Shown piece after piece: positions 43,178 to 51,903 of a DNA stretch of 64,000 nucleotides; positions within the stretch are counted from its first letter, which is position 1, and each line of letters opens with the position of its first letter. The translations under genes and the position numbers were made by a program. Under the pieces are notes generated by a model. The model was given only the letters and a program-made list of their open reading frames with translations, searched no databases and was not told where the DNA came from. The stretch spans positions 1 through 64,000 of the forward strand of contig NZ_JAAXOY010000001.1 in NCBI RefSeq assembly GCF_012396155.1, in the 5' to 3' direction. The stretch comes from Cellulomonas septica. Its GTDB lineage: Bacteria > Actinomycetota > Actinomycetes > Actinomycetales > Cellulomonadaceae.

Positions 43178-45141
43178 CGGGCGACCGGTGCCGGACGCTC
43201 GAGGGGAACGGGCGTCCCGGTCGGGGCGGCGTGCGGGAGGGGGCGGGTGCGCCCGGCGCGGACACCGTTGGCGATCACGACGACCTCAGCGATCTCGTGG
43301 ACGAGCACCACCGCAGCCAGCCCCAGGGCCCCGGTCAGGGCGAGGGGCATGAGCACGACGATGATCGCCAGGGACAGGCCGACGTTCTGCAGCATGATGT
43401 GCCGGGCCCTGCGGGCGTGGGCGAACGCCTGTGGCAGGTGACGCAGGTCCTCGCCCATGAGCGCGACGTCGGCGGTCTCGATCGCGACGTCGGTACCCAT
43501 CGCACCCATGGCGATCCCCAGGTCAGCGGTCGCCAGGGCGGGGGCGTCGTTGACGCCGTCGCCCACCATGGCGGTGCGCCGCTGGTTGCGCAGCTGGGCG
43601 ACCAGTGCGGCTTTGTCCTCCGGGCGCAGGTCGGCATGCACCTGGTCGATGCCGACCTCCCGGGCCAGGGCGGTGGCGGTCAGGGTGTTATCGCCGGTGA
43701 GCATGGCGACGTGGTACCCGTCGCGGCGCAGCTGGGCCACGACCTGCGCGGCCTCGGGGCGCAGCTCGTCCCGCACCGCGACGGCACCGAGCAGCTGCCC
43801 GTCCTCCTCGATCAGGACGGCGGTGGCACCCGCCTGCTGCATCCGCTCCACCTCGTCGGCCAGTACGCCGGACGGCACCCAGCCGGGTCGGCCGAGCCGG
43901 ACCGGTCGACCGTCGAAGGTGCCGGTCAGGCCGGCGCCGGGCACGGCTTCGACGTCGGTCGCGGGGGTGACCGCCGGCACGGCGGCCAGGATGGCGCGGG
44001 CCAGGGGGTGCTCGCTGCGGGCCTCGAGGGCCGCAGCGACCTCCAGCACGCGGTCCTGGGCGTGTCCGGGGGCCGCGACGACGGCCACCACGGCGGGGGC
44101 GTTGCGGGTCAGGGTCCCGGTCTTGTCCAGCGCGACTCCGCGGATGGCGCCGAGTGCTTCGACCGCCGCGCCGCCCTTGATCAGCACGCCCTGCTTGGAC
44201 GCCGCTCCCACGGCCGCGACGACGGACACCGGCACGGAGATCGCCAGGGCGCACGGTGAGGCCGCGACCAGGACCACCAGTGCCCGCTCGATCCACGTGC
44301 CGGGGTCTCCCAGGAGGCTGCCGGCGACGGCGATGAGGGCGGCGGCGATCATCACGCCAGGCACCAGCGGCTTGGCGATGCGGTCGGCGAGGCGCTGGGC
44401 CTGGCCCTTGCGGGACTGCTCGGCCTCGACGATGCGCACGATCCGCGCCAGGGAGTTGTCCTCGGCCGTGGTGGTGACCTCGACCTCCAGCACACCGGAG
44501 CCGTTGATCGACCCGGCGTACACCGCCTGCCCAGGCCCGGCCTCCACCGGCACGGACTCACCGGTGATGGCCGAGACGTCCAGCGCGGTCCGGCCGGTGC
44601 GGATCAGCCCGTCGGTGGCGACCCGCTCGCCTGGCTTGACCAGCATCAGATCCCCGACCCGCAGCTCCCCGGGGGACACCGTGGACTCCGACCCGTTGCG
44701 CAGCACCGTGGCCTGCGCGGGGACCAGGTTCAGCAGCGCCCGAAGGCCTCGACGGGTGCGGGCCAGGGAGTACTCCTCCAGGCCCTCGCTGATCGAGAAC
44801 AAGAACGCCAGCGCGGCCGCCTCGGCGACCTCGCCCAGCAGGACTGCGCCGATCGCGGCGATCGTCATCAGCGTCCCGACGCCGATCTTGCCCTTGCCCA
44901 GCCGCCGCAACGTGCTCGGCACGAACGTCCACGCCCCGACAAGCAGGGCGACCCAGTTCAGGACCAACGCGACCGCGGGCTGCTCCATGGACCCCGCGAT
45001 CAGGCCGGCCAGGAGCAGGGCGCCGGCGACCGCGGCGAAGCGCAGCTCGCTGACCTCCCACGGCCGCTCGGCCTCGTGCTCCTCGGCCTCCTTGCCGGCG
45101 GGGGTGGTCTCGTCGTCGCTGCAGCCGCACGCGTCGCTCAT
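43174..45141 (-). CDS. Heavy-metal P1B-type ATPase (Cd/Pb/Zn type)
   Basis: A 655-aa metal pump. N-terminus has a CGC pair (residues 5-7) instead of a full HMA domain. Motifs: AITGES (191-196), SPC in TM6 (295-297), phosphorylated Asp in DKTGT (339), HP in SEHPLARAI and GDGVNDAP. The C-terminal membrane helix has HEIAEVVVIANGVR. SPC instead of CPC and the co-encoded CmtR-type sensor point to Cd/Pb/Zn export; exact specificity is not certain. Confidence 0.92.
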   Translation of the reverse strand: MSDACGCSDDETTPAGKEAEEHEAERPWEVSELRFAAVAGALLLAGLIAGSMEQPAVALVLNWVALLVGAWTFVPSTLRRLGKGKIGVGTLMTIAAIGAVLLGEVAEAAALAFLFSISEGLEEYSLARTRRGLRALLNLVPAQATVLRNGSESTVSPGELRVGDLMLVKPGERVATDGLIRTGRTALDVSAITGESVPVEAGPGQAVYAGSINGSGVLEVEVTTTAEDNSLARIVRIVEAEQSRKGQAQRLADRIAKPLVPGVMIAAALIAVAGSLLGDPGTWIERALVVLVAASPCALAISVPVSVVAAVGAASKQGVLIKGGAAVEALGAIRGVALDKTGTLTRNAPAVVAVVAAPGHAQDRVLEVAAALEARSEHPLARAILAAVPAVTPATDVEAVPGAGLTGTFDGRPVRLGRPGWVPSGVLADEVERMQQAGATAVLIEEDGQLLGAVAVRDELRPEAAQVVAQLRRDGYHVAMLTGDNTLTATALAREVGIDQVHADLRPEDKAALVAQLRNQRRTAMVGDGVNDAPALATADLGIAMGAMGTDVAIETADVALMGEDLRHLPQAFAHARRARHIMLQNVGLSLAIIVVLMPLALTGALGLAAVVLVHEIAEVVVIANGVRAGRTRPLPHAAPTGTPVPLERPAPVAR

Positions 45142-45539
45142 CGTGCCGTCTCCTTGGGTGCCGGGGTCGTGTCGTCGTCGTCAGCCGCGGGGGCTGCGTA
45201 GGTCGGGCACAGCGCGACGGCGTTCCCCGTCGCCACCAGCAGGCCCTCCGCTGCGACCAGCAGATCCATCAGCTCCGGACGCGTGAGGTGGTAGACCGAT
45301 GCGCGGCCCTGCGGGCGGAAGTCGACCAGGCCGCACTCGCGCAGGCAGGCCAGGTGGTTGGAGACCGTCGACTGGCCCAGCCCGAGCGCGGCGCACAGGT
45401 CCACAACGCGTGCCTCGCCCAGTGCCAGTCGGCGCACCAGCGCCAGCCGGGTGGGATCGCTCAGGCCGCGGAACAGGGCGACAGCAGGGGCCAAGGCAGC
45501 GCGGTCCGCCACATCAGAACTTGCGGCAATCATCTGCAT
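45138..45539 (-). CDS. cmtR: CmtR-like ArsR-family Cd/Pb sensor
   Basis: A 133-aa winged-helix regulator. The recognition helix segment STVSNHLACLRECGLV holds cysteines 65 and 69 (C-x3-C), with another at 111 near the C-terminus (VALCPTY), the ligand pattern of mycobacterial CmtR. First gene of the metal operon, overlapping the P-type ATPase. ATG at 45539; ATGs at 45533 and 45554 are in-frame options, since the start region is also palindromic. Confidence 0.88.
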   Translation of the reverse strand: MQMIAASSDVADRAALAPAVALFRGLSDPTRLALVRRLALGEARVVDLCAALGLGQSTVSNHLACLRECGLVDFRPQGRASVYHLTRPELMDLLVAAEGLLVATGNAVALCPTYAAPAADDDDTTPAPKETAR

Positions 45540-45557
45540 GCGCTGATGATACATGCA
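45535..45557. promoter_or_regulatory. Inverted repeat at the cmtR start / divergent promoter
   Basis: TGCATG (45535-45540) and CATGCA (45552-45557) separated by 11 bases, overlapping the cmtR start and 36 bases before the divergent methyltransferase gene. A candidate CmtR operator by position only. Confidence 0.4.
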
Positions 45558-45593
45558 CGAAGTGATGGTTGCGAGACGGGATGGGGACGCGCC

Positions 45594-46217
45594 GTGCTGA
45601 TGAACCGGGCAGAGACGATGCTGATGAACAACCCGGCCCGGGCCCGGCTGCAACGAGCCTACGAGGTACCGCTCCTGCAGCGGCTCGGCGCCGAGCTCGA
45701 CGAGGCCGACGTGGTCGAGATCGGGTGCGGGCGCGGTGTCGGGACCGAGCTGCTCCTCCGGCGGATGGGTGCCGCCCACGTGACCGCGCTGGACCTGGAC
45801 CCGGCGATGGTGCAGCGCGCCCAGCGTCGCCTGGCCCGGTACGCGACCCGGGTCGACGTCAAGCTCGGCGACGCGTGCGAGCTCCCGCTCGCCGACGCCG
45901 CTGTCGACGCGGTGGTCGACTTCGGGGTCATCCACCACGTGCCGGCCTGGCGCGACGCGGTCGCCGAGGTCGCGCGCGTGCTGCGCCCGGGCGGCCAGTT
46001 CGTCTTCGAGGAGGTGACCCGCCACGCACTGCAGCGGTGGTCCTACCGCACCTTCCTCGAGCACCCCGAGCACGACCGGTTCAGCGCCGAGGAGTTCCTC
46101 GCCGAGCTCGCACGGATCGGCTTCACGCTGCCACGACCGGCCGTGACCCGGTACTTCGGTGACTTCGTCATCGGCGTCGCAGTCAAACCGTCGACCACGA
46201 GGCCTGGGCCGCGGTGA
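45594..46217 (+). CDS. Class I SAM-dependent methyltransferase
   Basis: A 207-aa methyltransferase with motif I VVEIGCGRGVGTELL, motif II ALDLDPAMV and the post-motif region GVIHHVPAWRDAVAEVARVLRPGG. The GTG at 45594 has GGGGA seven bases upstream; ATG at 45600 is possible. Divergent from cmtR and overlapping the next gene (GTGA). The substrate is unknown; it may be metal-related because of its neighbours. Confidence 0.85.
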   Translation: MLMNRAETMLMNNPARARLQRAYEVPLLQRLGAELDEADVVEIGCGRGVGTELLLRRMGAAHVTALDLDPAMVQRAQRRLARYATRVDVKLGDACELPLADAAVDAVVDFGVIHHVPAWRDAVAEVARVLRPGGQFVFEEVTRHALQRWSYRTFLEHPEHDRFSAEEFLAELARIGFTLPRPAVTRYFGDFVIGVAVKPSTTRPGPR

Positions 46218-46834
46218 GCGGCTACGCCATCGTCGCCCTGGCCCTGTTCGCCACGTGGGCCCTGCTCGCCGGGGTCGGTCGCATGGCCCTGCAGCGCCGG
46301 CGCACCGGGGACAGCGGATTCCGCTTCGCGGCCGCCACCGCGGGCAGTCGGCAGTGGTGGGCCAACCGGATCAGCGCCGCCGGGTCGGTCCTCGTCGGCG
46401 TCGCCGCACCGGTCGCCGACCTCCTCGGCCTCGACGCGGTCGCCCCCGCACTGAGCGCCCCGTCCCTGCGGACCGCAGCAGCCGTCGTGGCCGCCGCAGG
46501 GGTCGTGGCCACCTACCTGGCACAGCTCGCCATGGGCACCGCCTGGCGGATCGGTGTCGACCCGACCGAACGCACCGACCTGGTCACCTCCGGGCCCTTC
46601 GCACTCGTGCGCAACCCCATCTTCACCGCAGCGCTCATCACCTTCACCGGGCTCGCCCTCACCACCGCGAACGCCGTGGCCCTGTCCGGTCTGGTCGTCG
46701 TCCACGCGGGCATCCAGATGCAGGTCCGCGCCGTCGAGGAACCACACCTGCTCGCCACGCACGGCCAGGCCTATGCGCACTACGCCGCCCGTGTGGGGCG
46801 GTTCCTCCCCTGGATCGGACGCCTGCGCCGCTAG
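46214..46834 (+). CDS. ICMT-like (isoprenylcysteine carboxyl methyltransferase family) membrane protein
   Basis: A 206-aa protein with about four or five membrane segments and the PEMT/ICMT cofactor region: LVTSGPFALVRNPIFTAAL and EEPHLLATHGQAYAHYAARVGRFLPW. Bacterial relatives methylate small molecules or lipids, few with known substrates. GTG start overlaps the methyltransferase stop, so both act in one operon that continues to cadD. Confidence 0.87.
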   Translation: MSGYAIVALALFATWALLAGVGRMALQRRRTGDSGFRFAAATAGSRQWWANRISAAGSVLVGVAAPVADLLGLDAVAPALSAPSLRTAAAVVAAAGVVATYLAQLAMGTAWRIGVDPTERTDLVTSGPFALVRNPIFTAALITFTGLALTTANAVALSGLVVVHAGIQMQVRAVEEPHLLATHGQAYAHYAARVGRFLPWIGRLRR

Positions 46835-46896
46835 CGGGCCGCTGACAAGACCAACCTCTGCGCTGCTCCACCCCCAGTACAACGAAAGGCGTGTCC

Positions 46897-47493
46897 ATGG
46901 ACCTGGCAGTTGCCGCCCTCCAAGCGGTCGGACTGTTCCTGGTGACCAACATCGACGACATCATCGTCTTGTCGCTGTTCTTCGCCCGCGGCGCCGGCGC
47001 TCCAGGCACCACCGCCAAGATCATCGCCGGGCAGTACATCGGCTTCGGCGGCATCCTCATCGCGTCCGTCCTCGTCGCGCTCGGCGCCAGCGCCTTCCTG
47101 CCCGAGGACGCCATCCCCTACTTCGGGCTCATCCCGCTGATCCTCGGCCTCCACGCCGCCTGGCAGGCCTGGCGCAACCGCGACGACGACGATGACGACG
47201 ACCCCGGCAAGGCCGTCGCCGTCTGGACCGTCGCCGCCGTCACCTTCGCCAACGGCGGGGACAACATCGGCGTCTACGTCCCCATCTTCCTCACCGTCGG
47301 CCTCGCCGCGATCGCCGCCTACGCGGTCGTGTTCCTCGCCCTGGTCGCCGTCCTCGTCCTCGCCGCCCGCTACGTCGCAACCCGACGCCCCATCGCCGAA
47401 GTCCTCGAGCGCTGGGAACACGTGCTGTTCCCCCTGGTCCTCATCGGCCTGGGCATCGTCATCCTCGTCGAAGGCGGCGCCTTCGGGCTCTAG
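46897..47493 (+). CDS. cadD: CadD-type cadmium resistance transporter
   Basis: A 198-aa membrane protein with five to six segments and the CadD pattern LFLVTNIDDIIVLSLFFA near the N-terminus and FANGGDNIGVYVPIF after an acidic loop (a run of Asp near residues 88-95). It exports or sequesters Cd(II). The ATG at 46897 is preferred because GAAAGG sits eight bases upstream; the GTG at 46891 would be too close. Confidence 0.9.
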   Translation: MDLAVAALQAVGLFLVTNIDDIIVLSLFFARGAGAPGTTAKIIAGQYIGFGGILIASVLVALGASAFLPEDAIPYFGLIPLILGLHAAWQAWRNRDDDDDDDPGKAVAVWTVAAVTFANGGDNIGVYVPIFLTVGLAAIAAYAVVFLALVAVLVLAARYVATRRPIAEVLERWEHVLFPLVLIGLGIVILVEGGAFGL

Positions 47494-47796
47494 CCCTTCC
47501 GGCTTGCGCGCTGGTCGATCCCCGCCCAGAGTCGACGATCAGCGCCGGCGCGGTTTCCAGGAGCCCGCACCGCCACAACCCTCGATCTTCTGGCGGCCCA
47601 CGACCGCGTCGGTCCTCGACGCCTTGTCCCGGCGCGATGGGAGACCGGCGCCAAGTTGAGTACCTCGACCGACACCGCCCGAACCCATCCCGGAACGGCG
47701 GGGCCGGGCCCGTACCTCCGCTGCCACGCCACGCGCTGGGGCAGCACCGGATGCGGGCCAGGGGCGGCTGAGAGAGTCGGGCCTGACCTGCTCGGG
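47494..47796. other. Intergenic stretch between cadD and merR
   Basis: About 300 bases between convergent cadD and merR. No believable gene or repeat was seen. It may contain the junction between the Cd module and the mer-tni module. Confidence 0.5.
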
Positions 47797-48216
47797 TCAG
47801 GAGCTCGGCGTTCCTACATCGGAGGGCGGGATGACGTGACACACCTGCGACGGGTGGCACTGGGCAGGGTCCAAGGTGGTTGCGCGGTGGCCCAGGCGCC
47901 GCACCTGTGCGAGGAGAGCGGTCAGCTCGGCGATCCGTCGCTCGAGACTGCCGGCGTGCTGCTCCAGCAGGTCGACGACGTGCTGACAGGGCGGCCCGCT
48001 GTTCTCGCGGGCAGAGACGACGTCGGTGATCTGCCGGAGTGTCAGGCCCGCCGCCTGCGCTGCCCTGACGAACGCGAGCCGCTCGATGGCGCCGTGGTCG
48101 TACTGCCGATAACCCGACGCTTGACGCGCAGGCGCAGGCAGCACTCCGGCCTTTTCGTAGAACCGGATGGCCTTGGTCGTCACGCCGCTCGCTGCGGCCA
48201 GCTGACCGATACGCAT
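47797..48216 (-). CDS. merR: MerR-family mercury-type regulator
   Basis: A 139-aa regulator with an N-terminal MerR helix-turn-helix and wing (MRIGQLAAASGVTTKAIRFYEKAGVLP), a dimerisation helix and three cysteines at 77, 120 and 126 (PPCQHV, PAQCHPSQVC) that fit a thiol metal site. Divergent from merA with a 98-base promoter region holding a dyad. Hg(II) is the probable ligand because of merA, but other soft metals are possible. Confidence 0.9.
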   Translation of the reverse strand: MRIGQLAAASGVTTKAIRFYEKAGVLPAPARQASGYRQYDHGAIERLAFVRAAQAAGLTLRQITDVVSARENSGPPCQHVVDLLEQHAGSLERRIAELTALLAQVRRLGHRATTLDPAQCHPSQVCHVIPPSDVGTPSS

Positions 48217-48232
48217 CTGATGACCCTACGCC

Positions 48233-48264
48233 TTGACCTTCCCGCGCAGTGGAACGTCTACCGT
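48233..48264 (+). promoter_or_regulatory. MerR-type promoter/operator for merA
   Basis: TTGACC at 48233-48238 and TACCGT at 48259-48264 are separated by 20 bases, the overlong spacer of MerR-regulated promoters. Between them a dyad, GAC-n-TTCC (48235-48242) and GGAA-n-GTC (48251-48258), is centred on the spacer. The -10 is weak by eye; the dyad position is the main evidence. Confidence 0.6.
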
Positions 48265-48314
48265 CGGCCCCCCTTAGAAGGTGGGCACGGTCGGTGACGC
48301 GCTAGGAGCACCCC

Positions 48315-49682
48315 ATGGACGAGTACGACGTGATCGTGATCGGCACCGGAGGCGCCGCGATGGCCGCCGGGATCGAGGTCCGCTCCCGCGCAGCAAGCGT
48401 CCTGCTCGTCGAGCACAACGCCCTCGGCGGAACCTGCCTGAACATCGGCTGCGTGCCGAGCAAGAGCCTGCTGGCCGCAGCAGACCAGCGCCACCGCGCC
48501 GCGGTGAACCGTTTCCGCGGCGTGGCCACGAGCACCGGTGGGGTCGTCATGGACGCGCTGCTCGCGCAGAAGCAAGCGCTCATCGACCATCTTCGCGAGG
48601 TCAAGTACGCCGAGGTAGCGGCCGCCCACGGCCTCCGCGTCGTCTACGGGCACGCCCGGTTCCTCGACGCGCACACCGTGCAGGTCAACGACCACCAACT
48701 ACGGGCCCGGGCCTACGTCGTGGCAACCGGGTCCGCGCCGTACGTCCCCGACCTGCCTGGCATGGCCGACGTCGACTACCTCACCTCCACCACCGCAATG
48801 GAGCAGCGAGACCTGCCCGCATCCATGGTCGTGGTCGGCGGCGGGTACGTCGGGCTGGAGCAGGCCCAGCTGTGGGCGCACCTGGGCGTAGAGGTCACCC
48901 TCGTCGGGCGCTTCGCCCCGCACACAGAGCCCGAGGTTGCTGACGTACTCCGCGGCGTGTTCAACGACGAAGGCATCACGGTGGTCGAGGAGCGCGCGGT
49001 CACGGTCGCGCGCACAGAGAACGGGGTCGTGGTCACCACGACAGCCGGCACCCGAGCGCAGGGTCAGCGGCTCCTGGTCGCGACCGGCCGCTTCGCCGAC
49101 ACACGCAACCTGGGCCTGGACGCCGCAGGTGTGCAGACCGACGAGCGCGGGTTCATCGTCGTCGACCAGAACCAACGCACCACCAACCCGCGGGTGTTCG
49201 CCGCCGGTGACGTCGCCGGCGGACCGCAGTACGTCTACGTGGCCGCGCAGACCGGACACGTCGCCGCCGCCGGCGCCCTGGGCGAGCCATCCACGGTGGA
49301 CTACCGCGGCCTGCCCGGTGTCACCTTCACCACCCCGCAGATCGCCAGCGCGGGACTCACCGAGCATCGCGCCACGGAGCTGGGGCACTCCTGCGAATGT
49401 CGGGTCCTAAGCGCCCAAGACATTCCCCGAGCACTGGTCAACCAGGATCCCCGCGGAACCCTCAAGCTCGTCATCGACGCGAAGACCCGCGAGGTCCTCG
49501 GGGTCCACGCCGCCCTCGACGGAGCCGGCGACGTGATGCTCGCCGCGACGTACGCGATCAAGTTCGGTCTTACCGTCGACGACCTCGCCGACACCTGGGC
49601 GCCCTACCTCACCATGAGCGAGGCACTGCGCATCGCCGCCGGGCTGTTTCGCTCGAACCTGCCCACCAGCTGCTGCGCCTGA
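48315..49682 (+). CDS. merA: Mercuric reductase
   Basis: A 455-aa flavoprotein disulfide reductase that reduces Hg(II) to volatile Hg(0) with NADPH. FAD motif GTGGAAMAAG, redox pair in GGTCLNIGCVPSK (C41, C46), NADPH motif VVGGGYVGLEQA, FAD motif [10 protein letters not shown] and the C-terminal vicinal Cys pair SCCA (453-454) unique to MerA. There is no N-terminal HMA domain. AGGAG precedes the ATG. No merT, merP or merB is visible nearby. Confidence 0.96.
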   Translation: MDEYDVIVIGTGGAAMAAGIEVRSRAASVLLVEHNALGGTCLNIGCVPSKSLLAAADQRHRAAVNRFRGVATSTGGVVMDALLAQKQALIDHLREVKYAEVAAAHGLRVVYGHARFLDAHTVQVNDHQLRARAYVVATGSAPYVPDLPGMADVDYLTSTTAMEQRDLPASMVVVGGGYVGLEQAQLWAHLGVEVTLVGRFAPHTEPEVADVLRGVFNDEGITVVEERAVTVARTENGVVVTTTAGTRAQGQRLLVATGRFADTRNLGLDAAGVQTDERGFIVVDQNQRTTNPRVFAAGDVAGGPQYVYVAAQTGHVAAAGALGEPSTVDYRGLPGVTFTTPQIASAGLTEHRATELGHSCECRVLSAQDIPRALVNQDPRGTLKLVIDAKTREVLGVHAALDGAGDVMLAATYAIKFGLTVDDLADTWAPYLTMSEALRIAAGLFRSNLPTSCCA

Positions 49683-49763
49683 CGCCCGGCGACGCAAGGA
49701 GGTTCAAGAGCGTGGACAGCGCCTTGCGTCGCCGGCTCCTCGGCGGATCCCGCATACGAACGT

Positions 49764-49826
49764 TTCCGCTACACCGGAGTCGAGATTCCGGTGAGGTCTG
49801 ACATCGACCCGGATCGTGTAGCGGAA
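49764..49826. repeat. Inverted repeat, putative resolution (res) site
   Basis: TTCCGCTACAC (49764-49774) and its perfect complement GTGTAGCGGAA (49816-49826) lie upstream of the resolvase gene, and a further TTTCGCTAC occurs close to the resolvase start. Clustered inverted half-sites next to tniR are what a serine resolvase recognises in cointegrate resolution. Confidence 0.6.
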
Positions 49827-49889
49827 CTCAGTGCCGAAATCTACGGTTCGGAACTTCCCGGTGGGGATGAGTTTCGCTACGCTCGACCG

Positions 49890-50489
49890 GTGGGGCATCT
49901 GCTGGGGTACGCGCGCGTGTCCACCGCTGATCAGGACGCGGCGTTGCAGATCGACGCCCTGAATCGGGCGGGGTGCTACCGGGTGTTCGTCGACACGATC
50001 TCCGGATCGCTGCAGCAGCGCCCCGAGCTGGACAAGCTGCTCGACCAGCTGCGTCCAGGGGACACCCTGGTGGTGTGGCGCCTGGATCGGCTGGGCCGGT
50101 CGATCCGGCACCTGATCGACCAGCTGCAGGTCCTATCCGACCGCGGCGTGGGGTTCCGGTCCCTGCAGGAGACGATCGACACGACCTCCCCAGGAGGACG
50201 GTTGGTCTTCCACGTCTTCGCCGCCCTGGCCGAGTTCGAGCGCGACCTGATCCGGGAGCGGACCAACGCCGGCCTGGAGGCCGCCCGCGCACGGGGCCGC
50301 ACCGGTGGGCGCCCCTCGGCGCTGTCCGGCGACCAGGTCCGGGCGGCCCGGCGGATGTATGAGCAGAAGGACATGACGGTCGCCCAGATCGGTGAGGTGC
50401 TCGGGGTTTCCCGCACCACGATCTACCGGGCCCTGAACCGCCCACCCGCTGCGCCGGCCTCGCCGCGACGAGCCACGAGCGCCGTGTAG
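49890..50489 (+). CDS. tniR: Serine resolvase/invertase
   Basis: About 199 residues. Catalytic Ser in LLGYARVSTADQD, Arg-rich VVWRLDRLGRS, ending with a Hin-type helix-turn-helix (VAQIGEVLGVSRTTIYRAL). The GTG at 49890 gives the standard family N-terminus; the open frame upstream is not resolvase-like and covers the putative res site. It should resolve transposition cointegrates. Confidence 0.92.
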   Translation: MGHLLGYARVSTADQDAALQIDALNRAGCYRVFVDTISGSLQQRPELDKLLDQLRPGDTLVVWRLDRLGRSIRHLIDQLQVLSDRGVGFRSLQETIDTTSPGGRLVFHVFAALAEFERDLIRERTNAGLEAARARGRTGGRPSALSGDQVRAARRMYEQKDMTVAQIGEVLGVSRTTIYRALNRPPAAPASPRRATSAV

Positions 50490-50493
50490 CAAC

Positions 50494-51903
50494 GTGGATG
50501 CGGGCGGGCGGTGGCAGATCCTGCGGCTGCATGTCGAGGACCAGGTCCCGCTCGCCGCGCTGGCCCGGCATCACGGCCTGGGTGTGCGCACGCTGGAACG
50601 CTGGCACGCCCGCTACCGCGCAGGCGGCCTGGCCGCCCTGGACCGGACACCGCGGGCGGACGTCGGCGGGCACCGTCTGCCGGCGGAACTCGTCACGCTG
50701 ATCGAAGGGCTGGGCCTGACCCGGCCCCGCCCACCAATCGCCGCGATCCACCGGACGGTGGTGAAGGTCTGCGCCGGCGCCGACTGGCCGGTCCCGTCCT
50801 ACGGCGTCGTCCGCTCGATCATCACCGCCCTGGACCCCGGCATGGTCACCCTCGCCCTTGAGGGACCAGGCTCCTACCGGGACAAGTACGAGCTCGCGGT
50901 GCGCCGGGCGGCGGACCGGCCCAACGCGATGTGGCAGGCCGACCACACCCTGCTGGACATCGTGCTCGTCGGCACGGATGGCAAGCCGGCCCGGCCGTGG
51001 CTGACCGTCGTCATGGACGACTGCTCGCGCGCGATCTGCGGGTACATGGTCTTCTTCGGCGCGCCGGCCACGATGAACACCGCCTTGGCGTTACGGCAGG
51101 CGATCTGGCACAAGAGCGACCCACGGTGGCCGATGTGCGGGATCCCCGAGGTGCTCTACGTCGACCATGGGTCGGACTTCACCAGCGACCACCTGGCCCG
51201 CACCACCGTCGACCTGCACATCCGCCTAATCCACTCCGCCGTCGCCCGACCACAGGGGCGGGGCAAGGTCGAGCGGTTCTTTGGAACCGTCAACACCGAG
51301 TTGCTCACCACCCTGCCCGGACACCTCCACCACGGTGCCGGGCGCTGGCCGGCGCCGGCCCTGTCCTTGGCCGACCTGGACGGCGTGGTCGGGGCGTTCG
51401 TCCTGGACTACAACGACCGCACCCACAGCGAGCTCGGCATCTCGCCGCGGGCGGCGTGGATCGCCGACGGGTGGCTGCCACGCACCCCCGACAGCCTCCA
51501 GGCTCTGGACGGGCTGCTGCTCAGCGTGGCCCGATCCAGAACGGTGCGCCGCGACGGCGTCCACTTCCAGGGCCTGCGCTACGTCTCCCCGACCCTCGCC
51601 GGCTTCGTCGGGCGCCCCGTGGTCATCCGGTACGACCCCAGAGACATCACCGAGATCCGCGTCTTCGACCACGACCAGTTCCTGTGCGCCGCCGTCGACC
51701 AGGACCACCACGGGCGCCAGATCAGCCTCAAGGAAGTCCAGGCCGCCCGCAACGCCCGCCGCCGCGCGCTGCGCCGAGGCATCAACGAGCGGATCGCCGT
51801 GGTCGGCGCCCACACAACCGACCCCCGTGCCAGGCCACTGCCGCCACGGACCCCAGCCTCGGGCCCGGTGAAGCTCAAGGTCTACAAGGAGGACCTACGG
51901 TGA
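50494..51903 (+). CDS. tniA: TniA-like DDE transposase
   Basis: A 469-aa Mu-type transposase: N-terminal helix-turn-helix (PLAALARHHGLGVRTLERWHARY), integrase core with Asp in WQADHTLLDIVL, Asp in YVDHGSDFTS and Glu in QGRGKVERFFG, then a Mu-C beta-barrel (GLRYVSPTLAGFVGRPVVIRYDP). GTG start four bases after the resolvase stop. It cuts and joins transposon ends with TniB. Confidence 0.94.
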   Translation: MDAGGRWQILRLHVEDQVPLAALARHHGLGVRTLERWHARYRAGGLAALDRTPRADVGGHRLPAELVTLIEGLGLTRPRPPIAAIHRTVVKVCAGADWPVPSYGVVRSIITALDPGMVTLALEGPGSYRDKYELAVRRAADRPNAMWQADHTLLDIVLVGTDGKPARPWLTVVMDDCSRAICGYMVFFGAPATMNTALALRQAIWHKSDPRWPMCGIPEVLYVDHGSDFTSDHLARTTVDLHIRLIHSAVARPQGRGKVERFFGTVNTELLTTLPGHLHHGAGRWPAPALSLADLDGVVGAFVLDYNDRTHSELGISPRAAWIADGWLPRTPDSLQALDGLLLSVARSRTVRRDGVHFQGLRYVSPTLAGFVGRPVVIRYDPRDITEIRVFDHDQFLCAAVDQDHHGRQISLKEVQAARNARRRALRRGINERIAVVGAHTTDPRARPLPPRTPASGPVKLKVYKEDLR

